12,246 bases of DNA from Flavobacteriales bacterium UBA4585 (lineage in GTDB: Bacteria > Bacteroidota > Bacteroidia > Flavobacteriales > Schleiferiaceae): the NCBI GenBank assembly GCA_949487015.1, contig CATAQZ010000337.1:1-12246 (forward strand), written 5' to 3'. Position 1 is the stretch's first letter. Each line of letters opens with the position of its first letter. Both the position numbers and the translations under genes were made by a program. Under the pieces are notes generated by a model. It made no database searches and was not told the origin of the DNA. It was given only the letters and a program-made list of their open reading frames with translations. Shown piece after piece: positions 1 through 6,814 of the stretch.

Positions 1-1
1 A

Positions 2-1156
2 GGAACGGAATTTGGGGTGTTTTTCACTCTAGATGGAGGTGAAAATTGGGCAGCTCTCAAAAGCGGACTACCAACAATCGCAGTACGCGACATCGCGATA
101 CAAGAGCGTGAAAACGATTTGGTTCTAGGAACCTTCGGACGCGGCTTTTACGTTTTAGACAACTACAGCCCACTTCGCGAACTAGAGTATGTGCTGGAAC
201 AAGAGTCAGCGTTCTTTACAACGAAGCCCGGTCTTTTATTCCGTCGCGCGAGCATTGGAGGCACGGCCTATAAAGGTGCACAATTGTACAAGGCTAAAAA
301 CCCTGAAGTTGGAACAACCTTTGAATGGTATTTAGCGGATGGAGCGAGTCGCGTCAAAGACAATCGGTCAGAAGCAAATGAGGAATTGCCACACTACCCG
401 AACTTAGATCAGCTACAGAAAGAAGATTGGGAAGAGAAACCCTATTTAATTTTCGAAGTCTCGGATTCGCTAGGCAATCCTGTTGCTCGCTTCACAAAAG
501 CAGACAGCAAGGGCATTTCACGTCACACGTGGGACGGACGGATGAGCAGCAAGGCTTCAATCCGCACGAATGGAGAACCTATTACTGAAGCCTATGGAAC
601 AACATACGTACTCCCTGGCACATATTATGTGAGCCTAAGTAGATCGACCAACGGCTCCATCGAAACCTTAGTGAATCGTCATGAATTCAAAGTAAACCAT
701 TTGTACAATTACGAAGGTATAGACATGGAATTTAACCAAAGTGTGGATGCACTTATGGCATACTCTAATGAGGTAAGCGCAAAGTATTCAGAACTTAACG
801 ATGTACTGAATAAATTACGTGCTGGACTAAGAAACACACCAGGCGCTAGTCTTGAGGATCTGTCTTTCGCCCGCTCTATTGACCTAGAATTAAAGGAGCT
901 TGGCGTTTTATTGAATGGCAATTCTACACGAAAAAAGCGCGAATTCGAGACGGCAAGTTCACTTGGCGACGTGACTGGATTATTGGCTTGGGGAACGTTC
1001 AATCACCGTGGTGCTCCAACGGGCACCATGCGTGCTATGAAAGAAGATGCCGAAGCAATGATTGCAGATGCAGTTGCCGCTTTGGAAAAGATTGCTGACG
1101 AATTGGACCAATTAGAGACCAAAGCACGTGAACAAGGGGTCCCTTTTTGGGATTAA
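2..1156 (+). CDS. BNR/sortilin-like beta-propeller protein, C-terminal part (5' partial)
   Basis: The frame is open to the left edge, and the residues GTEFGVFFTLDGGENW form an intact BNR/sortilin-type blade, so the gene starts outside the window and the in-frame GTG at 17 is not a real start. FGRGFYVLDNYSPLRE, which follows, is typical of the last blade in the large VPS10/BNR 'glycosyl hydrolase' family of Bacteroidota. Next comes a beta-rich module (roughly residues 145-235 of the visible part) with SRHTWDGR and VLPGTYYVSLS, resembling the FlgD-like/Ig domain of this family. A mainly helical C-terminal tail ends in PFWD. Such proteins are usually exported and about 1000 aa long, and their substrates are mostly unknown. 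No T9SS sorting domain is visible at the C-terminus. The family is fairly sure; enzymatic activity is not established. Confidence 0.8.
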   Translation, partial: GTEFGVFFTLDGGENWAALKSGLPTIAVRDIAIQERENDLVLGTFGRGFYVLDNYSPLRELEYVLEQESAFFTTKPGLLFRRASIGGTAYKGAQLYKAKNPEVGTTFEWYLADGASRVKDNRSEANEELPHYPNLDQLQKEDWEEKPYLIFEVSDSLGNPVARFTKADSKGISRHTWDGRMSSKASIRTNGEPITEAYGTTYVLPGTYYVSLSRSTNGSIETLVNRHEFKVNHLYNYEGIDMEFNQSVDALMAYSNEVSAKYSELNDVLNKLRAGLRNTPGASLEDLSFARSIDLELKELGVLLNGNSTRKKREFETASSLGDVTGLLAWGTFNHRGAPTGTMRAMKEDAEAMIADAVAALEKIADELDQLETKAREQGVPFWD

Positions 1157-1163
1157 TAGTTTG

Positions 1164-1171
1164 TACCTTTG
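1164..1171 (+). promoter_or_regulatory. Bacteroidota -7 promoter box upstream of folE
   Basis: TACCTTTG matches the TAnnTTTG -7 consensus of the Bacteroidota primary sigma factor and is followed by CCGCCC. It lies 27 bases before the folE ATG, in the only gap upstream of the six-gene run. No TTG -33 element sits at the usual spacing; the nearest (1147-1149) is only 14 bases upstream. Confidence 0.6.
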
Positions 1172-1198
1172 CCGCCCTTAAAAGCATAGACTAAAAGA

Positions 1199-1882
1199 AT
1201 GTCTGATACTATTAACCAACTTCTCGCCGATGAAATCGGCGACGCACACGAGAGTTTCACAGCAGTAACGCCGTTACGCGAGGATGCTTTTGACCTTTCT
1301 AATGAAGAAAAAATCGCAACCATCGCGGAGCATGTCGAAGGAATTCTAAATACACTGGGCATGAACTTAGAGGACGACAGTTTAAAAGGCACACCGATGC
1401 GTGTCGCAAAACTCTATGTCAACGAAGCGTTTGGCGGACTAGATCCTGCGCGTAAACCGGGCATGAGCACCTTTGATAATTCCTACCGCTACAATGAAAT
1501 GCTGGTGGAGAAAAACATCGTTGTGTATTCTACCTGCGAACACCACCTTCTACCCATAGTTGGACGTGCACATGTGGCGTACATTTCTAAGGGAAAAGTA
1601 GTCGGCTTGAGTAAAATGAACAGAATTGTTGATTATTACGCAAAGCGCCCTCAAGTACAGGAGCGCCTTACCCGCCAGGTAGTTCAAGCGTTGCAAGAAA
1701 CCTTGGGTACAGACGATGTGGCTTGTGTGATCGATGCGAAACACCTTTGCGTAAATTCTCGTGGCATTAGAGATATAGAAAGTTCGACTGTTACTGCTGA
1801 ATTCGGCGGTGCCTTTAAAGATGAGGCAAAGAAGAGAGAATTTTTAGATTACATCAACCTTTCAACCGATTTTGGCGCCTAG
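1199..1882 (+). CDS. folE: GTP cyclohydrolase I
   Basis: This cytosolic enzyme converts GTP to 7,8-dihydroneopterin triphosphate and formate, the first step of tetrahydrofolate synthesis. At 227 aa it has the normal family length. The zinc site is intact: C113 and H116 in STCEHHLLP and C184 in LCVNSRGIRD, matching E. coli C110, H113 and C181. GLSKMNRIVDYYAKRPQVQERLT (residues 136-158) is the conserved core of the family. The first 30 or so residues are variable, as usual. The ATG at 1199 has only an A-rich leader and no Shine-Dalgarno. The gene heads a tight operon; its TAG stop overlaps the GTG start of cysS by one base, suggesting translational coupling. Confidence 0.97.
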   Translation: MSDTINQLLADEIGDAHESFTAVTPLREDAFDLSNEEKIATIAEHVEGILNTLGMNLEDDSLKGTPMRVAKLYVNEAFGGLDPARKPGMSTFDNSYRYNEMLVEKNIVVYSTCEHHLLPIVGRAHVAYISKGKVVGLSKMNRIVDYYAKRPQVQERLTRQVVQALQETLGTDDVACVIDAKHLCVNSRGIRDIESSTVTAEFGGAFKDEAKKREFLDYINLSTDFGA

Positions 1883-3369
1883 TGAAACCACTGTACACTT
1901 CTTACCCTTTAAGTATTGAGAATAGCCTGACCGGTGAAAAGGAGGTTTTTGCCCCTGTTCACGAAGGTAATGTGGGTATGTATGTATGTGGCCCAACCGT
2001 ATACAGCGATGTACACTTAGGTAATGCACGAACGTTTACGTCCTTCGACATGATCTTTCGTTACCTCAAGCATTTAGGCTATAAGGTGCGCTATGTACGA
2101 AATATCACGGATGCGGGGCATTTAGAAAACGATGCCGATGCTGGTGAAGATAAAATTTCCAAAAAAGCACGTTTAGAGCAATTAGAACCCATGGAGATTG
2201 TGCAACGGTACACCGTTGACTTTCACAAAGTGATGGATGCACTAAATGCCTTTCCTCCATCTATCGAACCTACTGCGACAGGACACATATCCGAACAGAT
2301 AGAAATGGTTCAGACCATTCTAGATAAAGGTTGGGCCTACGAAAGTAACGGCTCAGTGTACTTTGATGTGACCGCCTACAATGCAAATGGAGGCGACTAC
2401 GGTATACTTTCAGGGCGTAAAATGGACGAGCTACAAGCCGGTACCCGTGCTTTAGATGGCCAAGAAGAAAAACGCAACCCTGCAGACTTTGCACTTTGGA
2501 AGAAAGCATCACCCACGCACATCATGCGTTGGCCTTCGCCATGGAGTATAGGATTTCCAGGCTGGCACTTAGAGTGTTCAGCGATGAGCACAAAATATTT
2601 AGGTGAGTCGTTTGATATTCATGGCGGTGGAATGGATTTGAAGTTTCCGCACCATGAATGCGAGATTGCACAAAACAGCGCTTGCTCAGGGCACAAAGGC
2701 GCTCGGTATTGGATGCATGCAAACATGTTGACGCTGAACGGAAAGCGCATGAGTAAGAGTACCGGTAACACGATTTTACCTAGGGAACTCTTTGCCGGGG
2801 ATAGCCTTCTTTTAGAGAAAGGGTTTAGCCCCTCTGTAGTACGCTTTTTCATGATGCAAGCGCACTACAGTAGCGTGTTAGACTTTAGTAATGATGCTTT
2901 ACTTGCTGCAGAAAAAGGGCACGACAGGTTACTTAGTGCATTAGAAAAACTGGACACCTTAGAACCGTCAAAGGAATCCATCATTGCACTGCAACCTTGG
3001 ATAGACAAATGTTATCAAGCGATGAGCGATAATTTCAATACGCCTATTCTCATTGCACATCTGTTCGAAGCCATCAAATGGATCAGTACCGCGGAAGGCA
3101 GTATCGGGCTTAACGCTGACGAATTAGACCTTTTTAAAAGTACTTTACGCGCTTTCACTTTTGAGCTCTTAGGCTTACAGTCAAAGTCAGTAGATTCTTC
3201 AGACGCACATAAAGACGCCTTAGATAAAGCAATGTCATTGGTGATTGAATTAAGAGCACAAGCCCGCTTAAATAAAGATTGGGCAACGGCAGATTTAATT
3301 CGAGATCAATTACAAGAAGCTGGTATCCAACTCAAAGATGGCGCAGACGGTACTAGTTACGGCCTCTAA
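1882..3369 (+). CDS. cysS: Cysteinyl-tRNA synthetase
   Basis: This class I aminoacyl-tRNA synthetase charges tRNA-Cys in the cytosol. It is 495 aa. The HIGH motif is HLGN (45-48) and the KMSKS loop is RMSKS (289-293) in GKRMSKSTGN. The catalytic zinc ligands are present: C36 in YVCGPTVY, C232 in HLECSAMS, and H257/E259 or nearby residues in PHHECE. The DALR and anticodon-binding region follows from about 350, with a C-terminal end of the family type (KDWATADLIRDQLQ). The start is a GTG that shares its G with the folE stop (TAGTG). The next ATG in frame would fall inside the zinc-site motif, so the GTG is the only sensible start. yidD begins three bases after the stop. Confidence 0.97.
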   Translation: MKPLYTSYPLSIENSLTGEKEVFAPVHEGNVGMYVCGPTVYSDVHLGNARTFTSFDMIFRYLKHLGYKVRYVRNITDAGHLENDADAGEDKISKKARLEQLEPMEIVQRYTVDFHKVMDALNAFPPSIEPTATGHISEQIEMVQTILDKGWAYESNGSVYFDVTAYNANGGDYGILSGRKMDELQAGTRALDGQEEKRNPADFALWKKASPTHIMRWPSPWSIGFPGWHLECSAMSTKYLGESFDIHGGGMDLKFPHHECEIAQNSACSGHKGARYWMHANMLTLNGKRMSKSTGNTILPRELFAGDSLLLEKGFSPSVVRFFMMQAHYSSVLDFSNDALLAAEKGHDRLLSALEKLDTLEPSKESIIALQPWIDKCYQAMSDNFNTPILIAHLFEAIKWISTAEGSIGLNADELDLFKSTLRAFTFELLGLQSKSVDSSDAHKDALDKAMSLVIELRAQARLNKDWATADLIRDQLQEAGIQLKDGADGTSYGL

Positions 3370-3372
3370 AAA

Positions 3373-3657
3373 ATGAAAGCTGTGAAGGATGTCGTTTTGA
3401 AAGTGCTCGGAACCCCCTTACTTGCATTGATTTGGTTGTACCGTACGGTATTCTCCAGATTGCTCGGTCCTTCTTGCCGCTACCAACCCACCTGCAGTGT
3501 TTATGCAGCGGAAGCGGTTAAGATCCACGGTCCATTTAAAGGCTTTCTGATGAGTCTAAAAAGAATTGGCAGTTGTCATCCTTGGGGAGGACACGGCTGG
3601 GACCCAGTGCCAGGAAGCGCACTTGAAAAAGAATTAAAAGATAAAAACATACACTAA
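3373..3657 (+). CDS. yidD: Membrane protein insertion efficiency factor YidD
   Basis: A 94-residue protein of the YidD (DUF37/Haemolytic) family, a small inner-membrane-associated factor that assists YidC-dependent membrane insertion. An amphipathic/hydrophobic N-terminal helix (about residues 5-31) precedes the signature CRYQPTCSVY (35-44), then the helix around IHGPFKGFLMSLKRIGSCHPWGGHGWDPVP (51-80). All three family cysteines (C35, C41, C68) are present. In many bacteria yidD sits with rpmH, rnpA and yidC; here it is three bases after cysS and upstream of lgt, so this copy belongs to an envelope/housekeeping operon. The tail after residue 80 is short and charged. Confidence 0.95.
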   Translation: MKAVKDVVLKVLGTPLLALIWLYRTVFSRLLGPSCRYQPTCSVYAAEAVKIHGPFKGFLMSLKRIGSCHPWGGHGWDPVPGSALEKELKDKNIH

Positions 3658-3671
3658 TCTCATCTCAGACA

Positions 3672-4769
3672 ATGAAGAAACTCGTGCTATTCTCTGCGGC
3701 ATTTGCCTTGTTCGCCTGTCAATCTAACTCTGAATCTGCAGATGGTGCGAGCGGAGCGACTTGGGAGGACAAAATCAGTTACGACGAAGAAATTCATCTT
3801 GAAGGCATTCGTCAATTGACTAATGGCGGTGATAATGCTGAAGCCTATTTCAGTTTTGACGGAACCATGCTCACCTTCCAGAGTAATGCGGAAAAGTGGG
3901 GAAATCAATGCGATCAGATCTATGCTTTTAACTGGAATACTGATACCATTTGGGACAAAGAACCGCAGCTCATCTCGAATGATTTAGGTCGCACGACTTG
4001 CGCCTATTTTATGCCCGGTGATACTACGATTCTTTACGCCAGTACATTTAGAGGAGACACTGCATGCCCCGCGGTTCCAGAACGCGGTGAAAGTGGCGCG
4101 TACGTATGGCCTATCTATGCTGATTTTGACATTTACGTAAGTGATCTAAAAGGGCACATTGTAGACACGTTGATTTCTGGCCCAGGTTACGATGCGGAAG
4201 CTACTGTAAGTCCAGACGGAACTAAAATCGTATTTACATCAGACCGCAGTGGTGATTTGGAACTGTACACTTGCGATATTGACGGATCGAACATCATTCA
4301 AGTTACGAGCGGCTTAGGGTACGACGGTGGCGCTTTCTTCAGCCCAGATAGCAAGAAATTGGTCTTTAGAAGTTCACGTCCACAGACTGAAGAAGAGGTG
4401 CGAAAATACAAGGATTTGCTTGCACAAGGGATGGTCGAGCCTACGCATATGGAGATTTACACGTGTAATGTGGACGGCTCAGAATTGACCCAAGTTACCC
4501 AGCTGGGAAATGCCAATTGGGCTCCATTCTACCACCCTAACGGTAATAAAATTATATTCTCAACCAACCACCACAGCGAGCGTGGCTATCCTTTCAATCT
4601 CTTCATGATCAATACCGATGGAACTGGGCTCGAACAGGTAACGTATGACGGCGTTTTTGATGCGTTCCCGATGTTCTCGCCGGATGGAAGTAAATTAGTC
4701 TTCGCTTCAAATAGAAATAACGGCGGTACGCGCGCGACGAATCTATTCATTGTAGACTGGAAAGAATAA
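3672..4769 (+). CDS. PD40 (TolB-like) beta-propeller lipoprotein
   Basis: A 365-aa predicted lipoprotein. A short signal peptide (KK, then a hydrophobic stretch) ends in the lipobox LFAC with lipidated Cys16, followed by a Ser/Glu-rich linker QSNSESADG. The mature part is a WD40-like/PD40 propeller, with blades marked by variants of SPDG.KIVF.S.R at about 173-200, 222-236, 287-299 and 335-348 and a weaker one at 58-72. This repeat resembles the TolB propeller, but the TolB N-terminal domain is missing, so it should not be called tolB. Several extra cysteines (80, 110, 132, 201, 265) could form disulfides outside the cytoplasm. It lies 14 bases after yidD and 4 bases before lgt, the enzyme expected to lipidate it. 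A role in protein-protein binding at the envelope is inferred; the substrate is unknown. Confidence 0.88.
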   Translation: MKKLVLFSAAFALFACQSNSESADGASGATWEDKISYDEEIHLEGIRQLTNGGDNAEAYFSFDGTMLTFQSNAEKWGNQCDQIYAFNWNTDTIWDKEPQLISNDLGRTTCAYFMPGDTTILYASTFRGDTACPAVPERGESGAYVWPIYADFDIYVSDLKGHIVDTLISGPGYDAEATVSPDGTKIVFTSDRSGDLELYTCDIDGSNIIQVTSGLGYDGGAFFSPDSKKLVFRSSRPQTEEEVRKYKDLLAQGMVEPTHMEIYTCNVDGSELTQVTQLGNANWAPFYHPNGNKIIFSTNHHSERGYPFNLFMINTDGTGLEQVTYDGVFDAFPMFSPDGSKLVFASNRNNGGTRATNLFIVDWKE

Positions 4770-4773
4770 CACT

Positions 4774-5844
4774 ATGCTTTTGACTATCCTCTGGGACTTT
4801 CCCAACCACATCCCTATCGGGGGCTTTGAACTCCGGTTCTATTCGCTGATGTTCATCATCAGTTTCGTTCTAGGCCAGTACGGGATGCAATATGTCTTTA
4901 AAAGAGAAAATGTCAATCCTAAACTCATGGACAGTTTAGTTTACTGGATGGTCGGTGCAACGATTGTTGGCGCTAGATTGGGCCATGTTGTTTTTTACGA
5001 CTGGGGCTATTACAAAGATCACCTGGGAGAAATTTTAATGGTATGGAAAGGCGGCCTAGCCTCACACGGTGCGGCCATCGCTATTGTAGCGGCCATGTTC
5101 TATTGGAGTAAAAAATTAGCGAAAAAGCACCCCTTGTGGACCTTAGACCGTATCGTTATTGTTGTAGCGTTAGCAGCCGGATTTATTCGGATGGGAAATT
5201 GGTTCAATTCGGAAATTTATGGTGCTCCTGCCAATAGCACTTTTGAAACGGTATTTGTGGAACACGGTCGAAATACCTTAATGCGCGGATACGGAGGAAC
5301 CCTAAAATCAGTGAGTTTTGAGGCCACAGATAAATTCGTCCGTACGGATTCCATTACTTATCCAGTGCTAAATACTACTCTTTCCTTCGTGCGTCTTAAC
5401 GACGTCCAGACGGAGCAGTACGCAACCGACTTTTTACCGCGTATTTTAAATACACAGAATCCCGATAATCAAAATCTTTTGGTTGAAGGTATTCCAGAGG
5501 TAACTGTATATGAAGATGAAAATGGCTGGCACGCGCAAACGCAACTGATCGGTGTACCACGCTACCCTACACAGTTGTTCGAAGCGGCGGGCTACTGGCT
5601 CTTTTTCATTATTCTCGTTTTGCTCTACTTAAAAACTTCTGTTGGAGAAAAGCGTGGGTTTCTATTTGGACTTTTTCTAGTGCTTGTTTTTGGCTTTAGA
5701 TTTTTTATTGAAAATTTCAAAGAAGTGCAAGTAGATTTCGAACAAAGTATGCAACTCAATATGGGCCAGTGGCTGAGTATCCCGCTGGTAGCAATTGGAC
5801 TTTTATTTATGGCGCTGAGCAAGCGCAACAAATCATCATTTTAA
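4774..5844 (+). CDS. lgt: Prolipoprotein diacylglyceryl transferase
   Basis: This inner-membrane enzyme transfers diacylglycerol from phosphatidylglycerol to the lipobox cysteine of prolipoproteins. The 356-aa protein carries the family motifs: GGLASHG (93-99, with the conserved His98), the Lgt signature IRMGNWFNSEIYG (138-150, with R139, N142, N145 and E147), RYPTQLFE (263-270), and R309 in FGFRFFIENFKE, matching the essential Arg near the C-terminal helix of E. coli Lgt. Hydrophobic segments lie around 20-38, 55-75, 98-112, 126-142, 271-287, 293-312 and 331-349. The segment between the signature and RYPTQLFE is about 110 residues, clearly longer than in E. coli Lgt (291 aa in total), and is predicted to be outside the membrane core. 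The stop shares an A with the next start (TAATG). Confidence 0.96.
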   Translation: MLLTILWDFPNHIPIGGFELRFYSLMFIISFVLGQYGMQYVFKRENVNPKLMDSLVYWMVGATIVGARLGHVVFYDWGYYKDHLGEILMVWKGGLASHGAAIAIVAAMFYWSKKLAKKHPLWTLDRIVIVVALAAGFIRMGNWFNSEIYGAPANSTFETVFVEHGRNTLMRGYGGTLKSVSFEATDKFVRTDSITYPVLNTTLSFVRLNDVQTEQYATDFLPRILNTQNPDNQNLLVEGIPEVTVYEDENGWHAQTQLIGVPRYPTQLFEAAGYWLFFIILVLLYLKTSVGEKRGFLFGLFLVLVFGFRFFIENFKEVQVDFEQSMQLNMGQWLSIPLVAIGLLFMALSKRNKSSF

Positions 5845-6383
5845 TGAATGCATTCAGGAAATACGCAGTGTGGATTATCGGTCTTGGGTTAGCCGCATTT
5901 ATCATTCCTTCCATCGTGGGAAGTATTGGTAAATTCAGTTCGAACACAAAACCCTCTGTAAAACAACCCGGTCAACCGTATGAACCGCCCTTTAGAATGG
6001 ATGGTACGGTTTGGGCCGTGAATGGAACGGACACCACAACAGTCTTTGAAACAGAATATGCCACTACTCCGGAAGCTATAGAGATCGGAATGATGTACCG
6101 TAGATCTACTCCACCGAATAGGGCCATGCTCTTTTTCATGCCTGGTGGCGACCAGCCACGAAGTTTTTGGATGAAAAACACCTTAGTATCCTTAGACATC
6201 ATTTACATCAATGCAATGAACGATGTCGTAAGCATACAACCCAACGCAGAGCCACGTTCGATGAAAAGCTTGCCAAGCGGCGCGCCAGCATCTTTTGTAT
6301 TGGAGGTGCTCGGTGGTCAAGCGGCAGCACAAGGAATCACCGTGGGCACAAAGATTTACTGGAGTCAGGCAGACTCTGAATAA
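5844..6383 (+). CDS. DUF192 domain protein with N-terminal membrane anchor
   Basis: The ATG at 5844 overlaps the lgt stop as TAATG, giving a 179-aa protein starting MNAFRKYAVW. The frame runs further upstream to a GTG at 5769, but those codons lie inside lgt. Residues 7-28 form a hydrophobic segment, either an uncleaved anchor or a signal peptide. After a Pro/Ser-rich linker comes the DUF192 domain (about 68-173) with its hallmark residues: IGMMYRR, NRAMLFFMP, RSFWMKNTLVSLDIIYI (106-122), PRSMKSL and FVLEVLGGQA. DUF192 proteins are widespread and their role is not settled. Here it is probably on the periplasmic side of the inner membrane. It is the last gene of the folE run. Confidence 0.93.
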   Translation: MNAFRKYAVWIIGLGLAAFIIPSIVGSIGKFSSNTKPSVKQPGQPYEPPFRMDGTVWAVNGTDTTTVFETEYATTPEAIEIGMMYRRSTPPNRAMLFFMPGGDQPRSFWMKNTLVSLDIIYINAMNDVVSIQPNAEPRSMKSLPSGAPASFVLEVLGGQAAAQGITVGTKIYWSQADSE

Positions 6384-6416
6384 TTTATAAAAAGCCGTTC
6401 AGAGTGAATAATTTAT
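6377..6416 (+). repeat. 12-base direct repeat TGAATAATTTAT, two copies, before rpsO
   Basis: TGAATAATTTAT occurs perfectly at 6377-6388 and 6405-6416, with a start-to-start distance of 28 bases. The first copy spans the stop codon of the DUF192 gene; the second ends one base before the -7 box of the rpsO promoter. An inverted repeat also overlaps it: ACTCTGAA (6373-6380) and TTCAGAGT (6398-6405), with a 17-base loop and no T-tract. The repeat could be a regulator site or a remnant of a small duplication. Confidence 0.55.
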
Positions 6417-6417
6417 C

Positions 6418-6425
6418 TATCTTTG
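6418..6425 (+). promoter_or_regulatory. Bacteroidota -7 promoter box upstream of rpsO
   Basis: TATCTTTG matches TAnnTTTG exactly and is followed by CGGCC, much like the folE box. It lies 39 bases before the rpsO ATG in an 81-base gap, leaving a leader of about 30 bases. No clear TTG -33 element is visible at the usual spacing. Confidence 0.65.
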
Positions 6426-6464
6426 CGGCCTTATAGCATTACAAACATCTAAAACGATTTTGGT

Positions 6465-6734
6465 ATGTACCTTACTAAAGAAAAGAAAGAAGAAATTTTC
6501 GCCGAATTCGGCGCATCAGCAAAGGACACAGGTTCGGCTGAAGGACAAATCGCTTTGTTTAGCTACCGTATCGATCACTTGACCGGTCACCTAAAGCAAA
6601 ACAAAAAAGACCACAACACTGAGCGTTCGCTCATCACGTTGGTAGGTAAGCGAAGAAAACTACTGAACTACTTAAAGCAAACTGATATTGCACGTTACCG
6701 TGTAATTATCGAGAAACTAGGCTTAAGAAAATAA
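6465..6734 (+). CDS. rpsO: 30S ribosomal protein S15
   Basis: The 89-aa product has the exact family length and is a primary 16S rRNA-binding protein of the 30S platform. Conserved stretches are DTGSAEGQIALFSYRIDHLTGHLK (21-44), KDHNTERSLITLVGKRRKLLNYLK (48-71) and YRVIIEKLGLRK at the end. It sits upstream of pnp, as in many bacteria including E. coli, but here a strong terminator hairpin separates the two. It has its own -7 box, so it probably starts a transcript independent of the folE operon. The start has no Shine-Dalgarno. Confidence 0.98.
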   Translation: MYLTKEKKEEIFAEFGASAKDTGSAEGQIALFSYRIDHLTGHLKQNKKDHNTERSLITLVGKRRKLLNYLKQTDIARYRVIIEKLGLRK

Positions 6735-6754
6735 TCTGAGCTTAAGAAGTACAC

Positions 6755-6783
6755 AAAAAGGCAATTTTTACAATTGCCTTTTT
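6755..6783 (+). terminator. Intrinsic terminator between rpsO and pnp
   Basis: The perfect 12-base inverted repeat AAAAAGGCAATT (6755-6766) and AATTGCCTTTTT (6772-6783) flanks the 5-base loop TTTAC. The 3' arm itself supplies the T-run, and the A-run on the 5' arm makes the hairpin symmetrical, so it could also work on the other strand. It ends 31 bases before the pnp ATG. Some readthrough, or a pnp promoter in the AT-rich 6784-6814 stretch, must supply pnp; no good TAnnTTTG box is visible there. Confidence 0.85.
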
Positions 6784-6814
6784 GCGTATAAAAAAGTATC
6801 TATTTACACTATAT

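Noticed and set aside
17..19. GTG as the start of the first gene
   Set aside because: The same frame continues upstream to the window edge with family-typical residues (GTEFG), so the gene is truncated by the window.
709..1002. 97-residue open frame on the minus strand under the first gene
   Set aside because: It is antisense within a clear coding region, with composition typical of a shadow frame.
3672..4769. Naming the PD40 gene tolB
   Set aside because: Only the propeller repeats are shared; the TolB N-terminal domain is missing and the protein has a lipobox.
5769..5843. Upstream GTG start for the DUF192 gene
   Set aside because: It lies inside lgt and adds residues unlike the family; the ATG at 5844 in a TAATG overlap is better.
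6167..6379. 70-residue plus-strand frame within the DUF192 gene
   Set aside because: It is another frame of the same DNA; the DUF192 frame has the conserved domain motifs.
6373..6405. Terminator after the DUF192 gene
   Set aside because: The 8-base inverted repeat has a 17-base loop and no T-run.
6782..6814. TTG start for pnp
   Set aside because: It falls in the terminator stem; PNPase homologues begin near the ATG at 6815.
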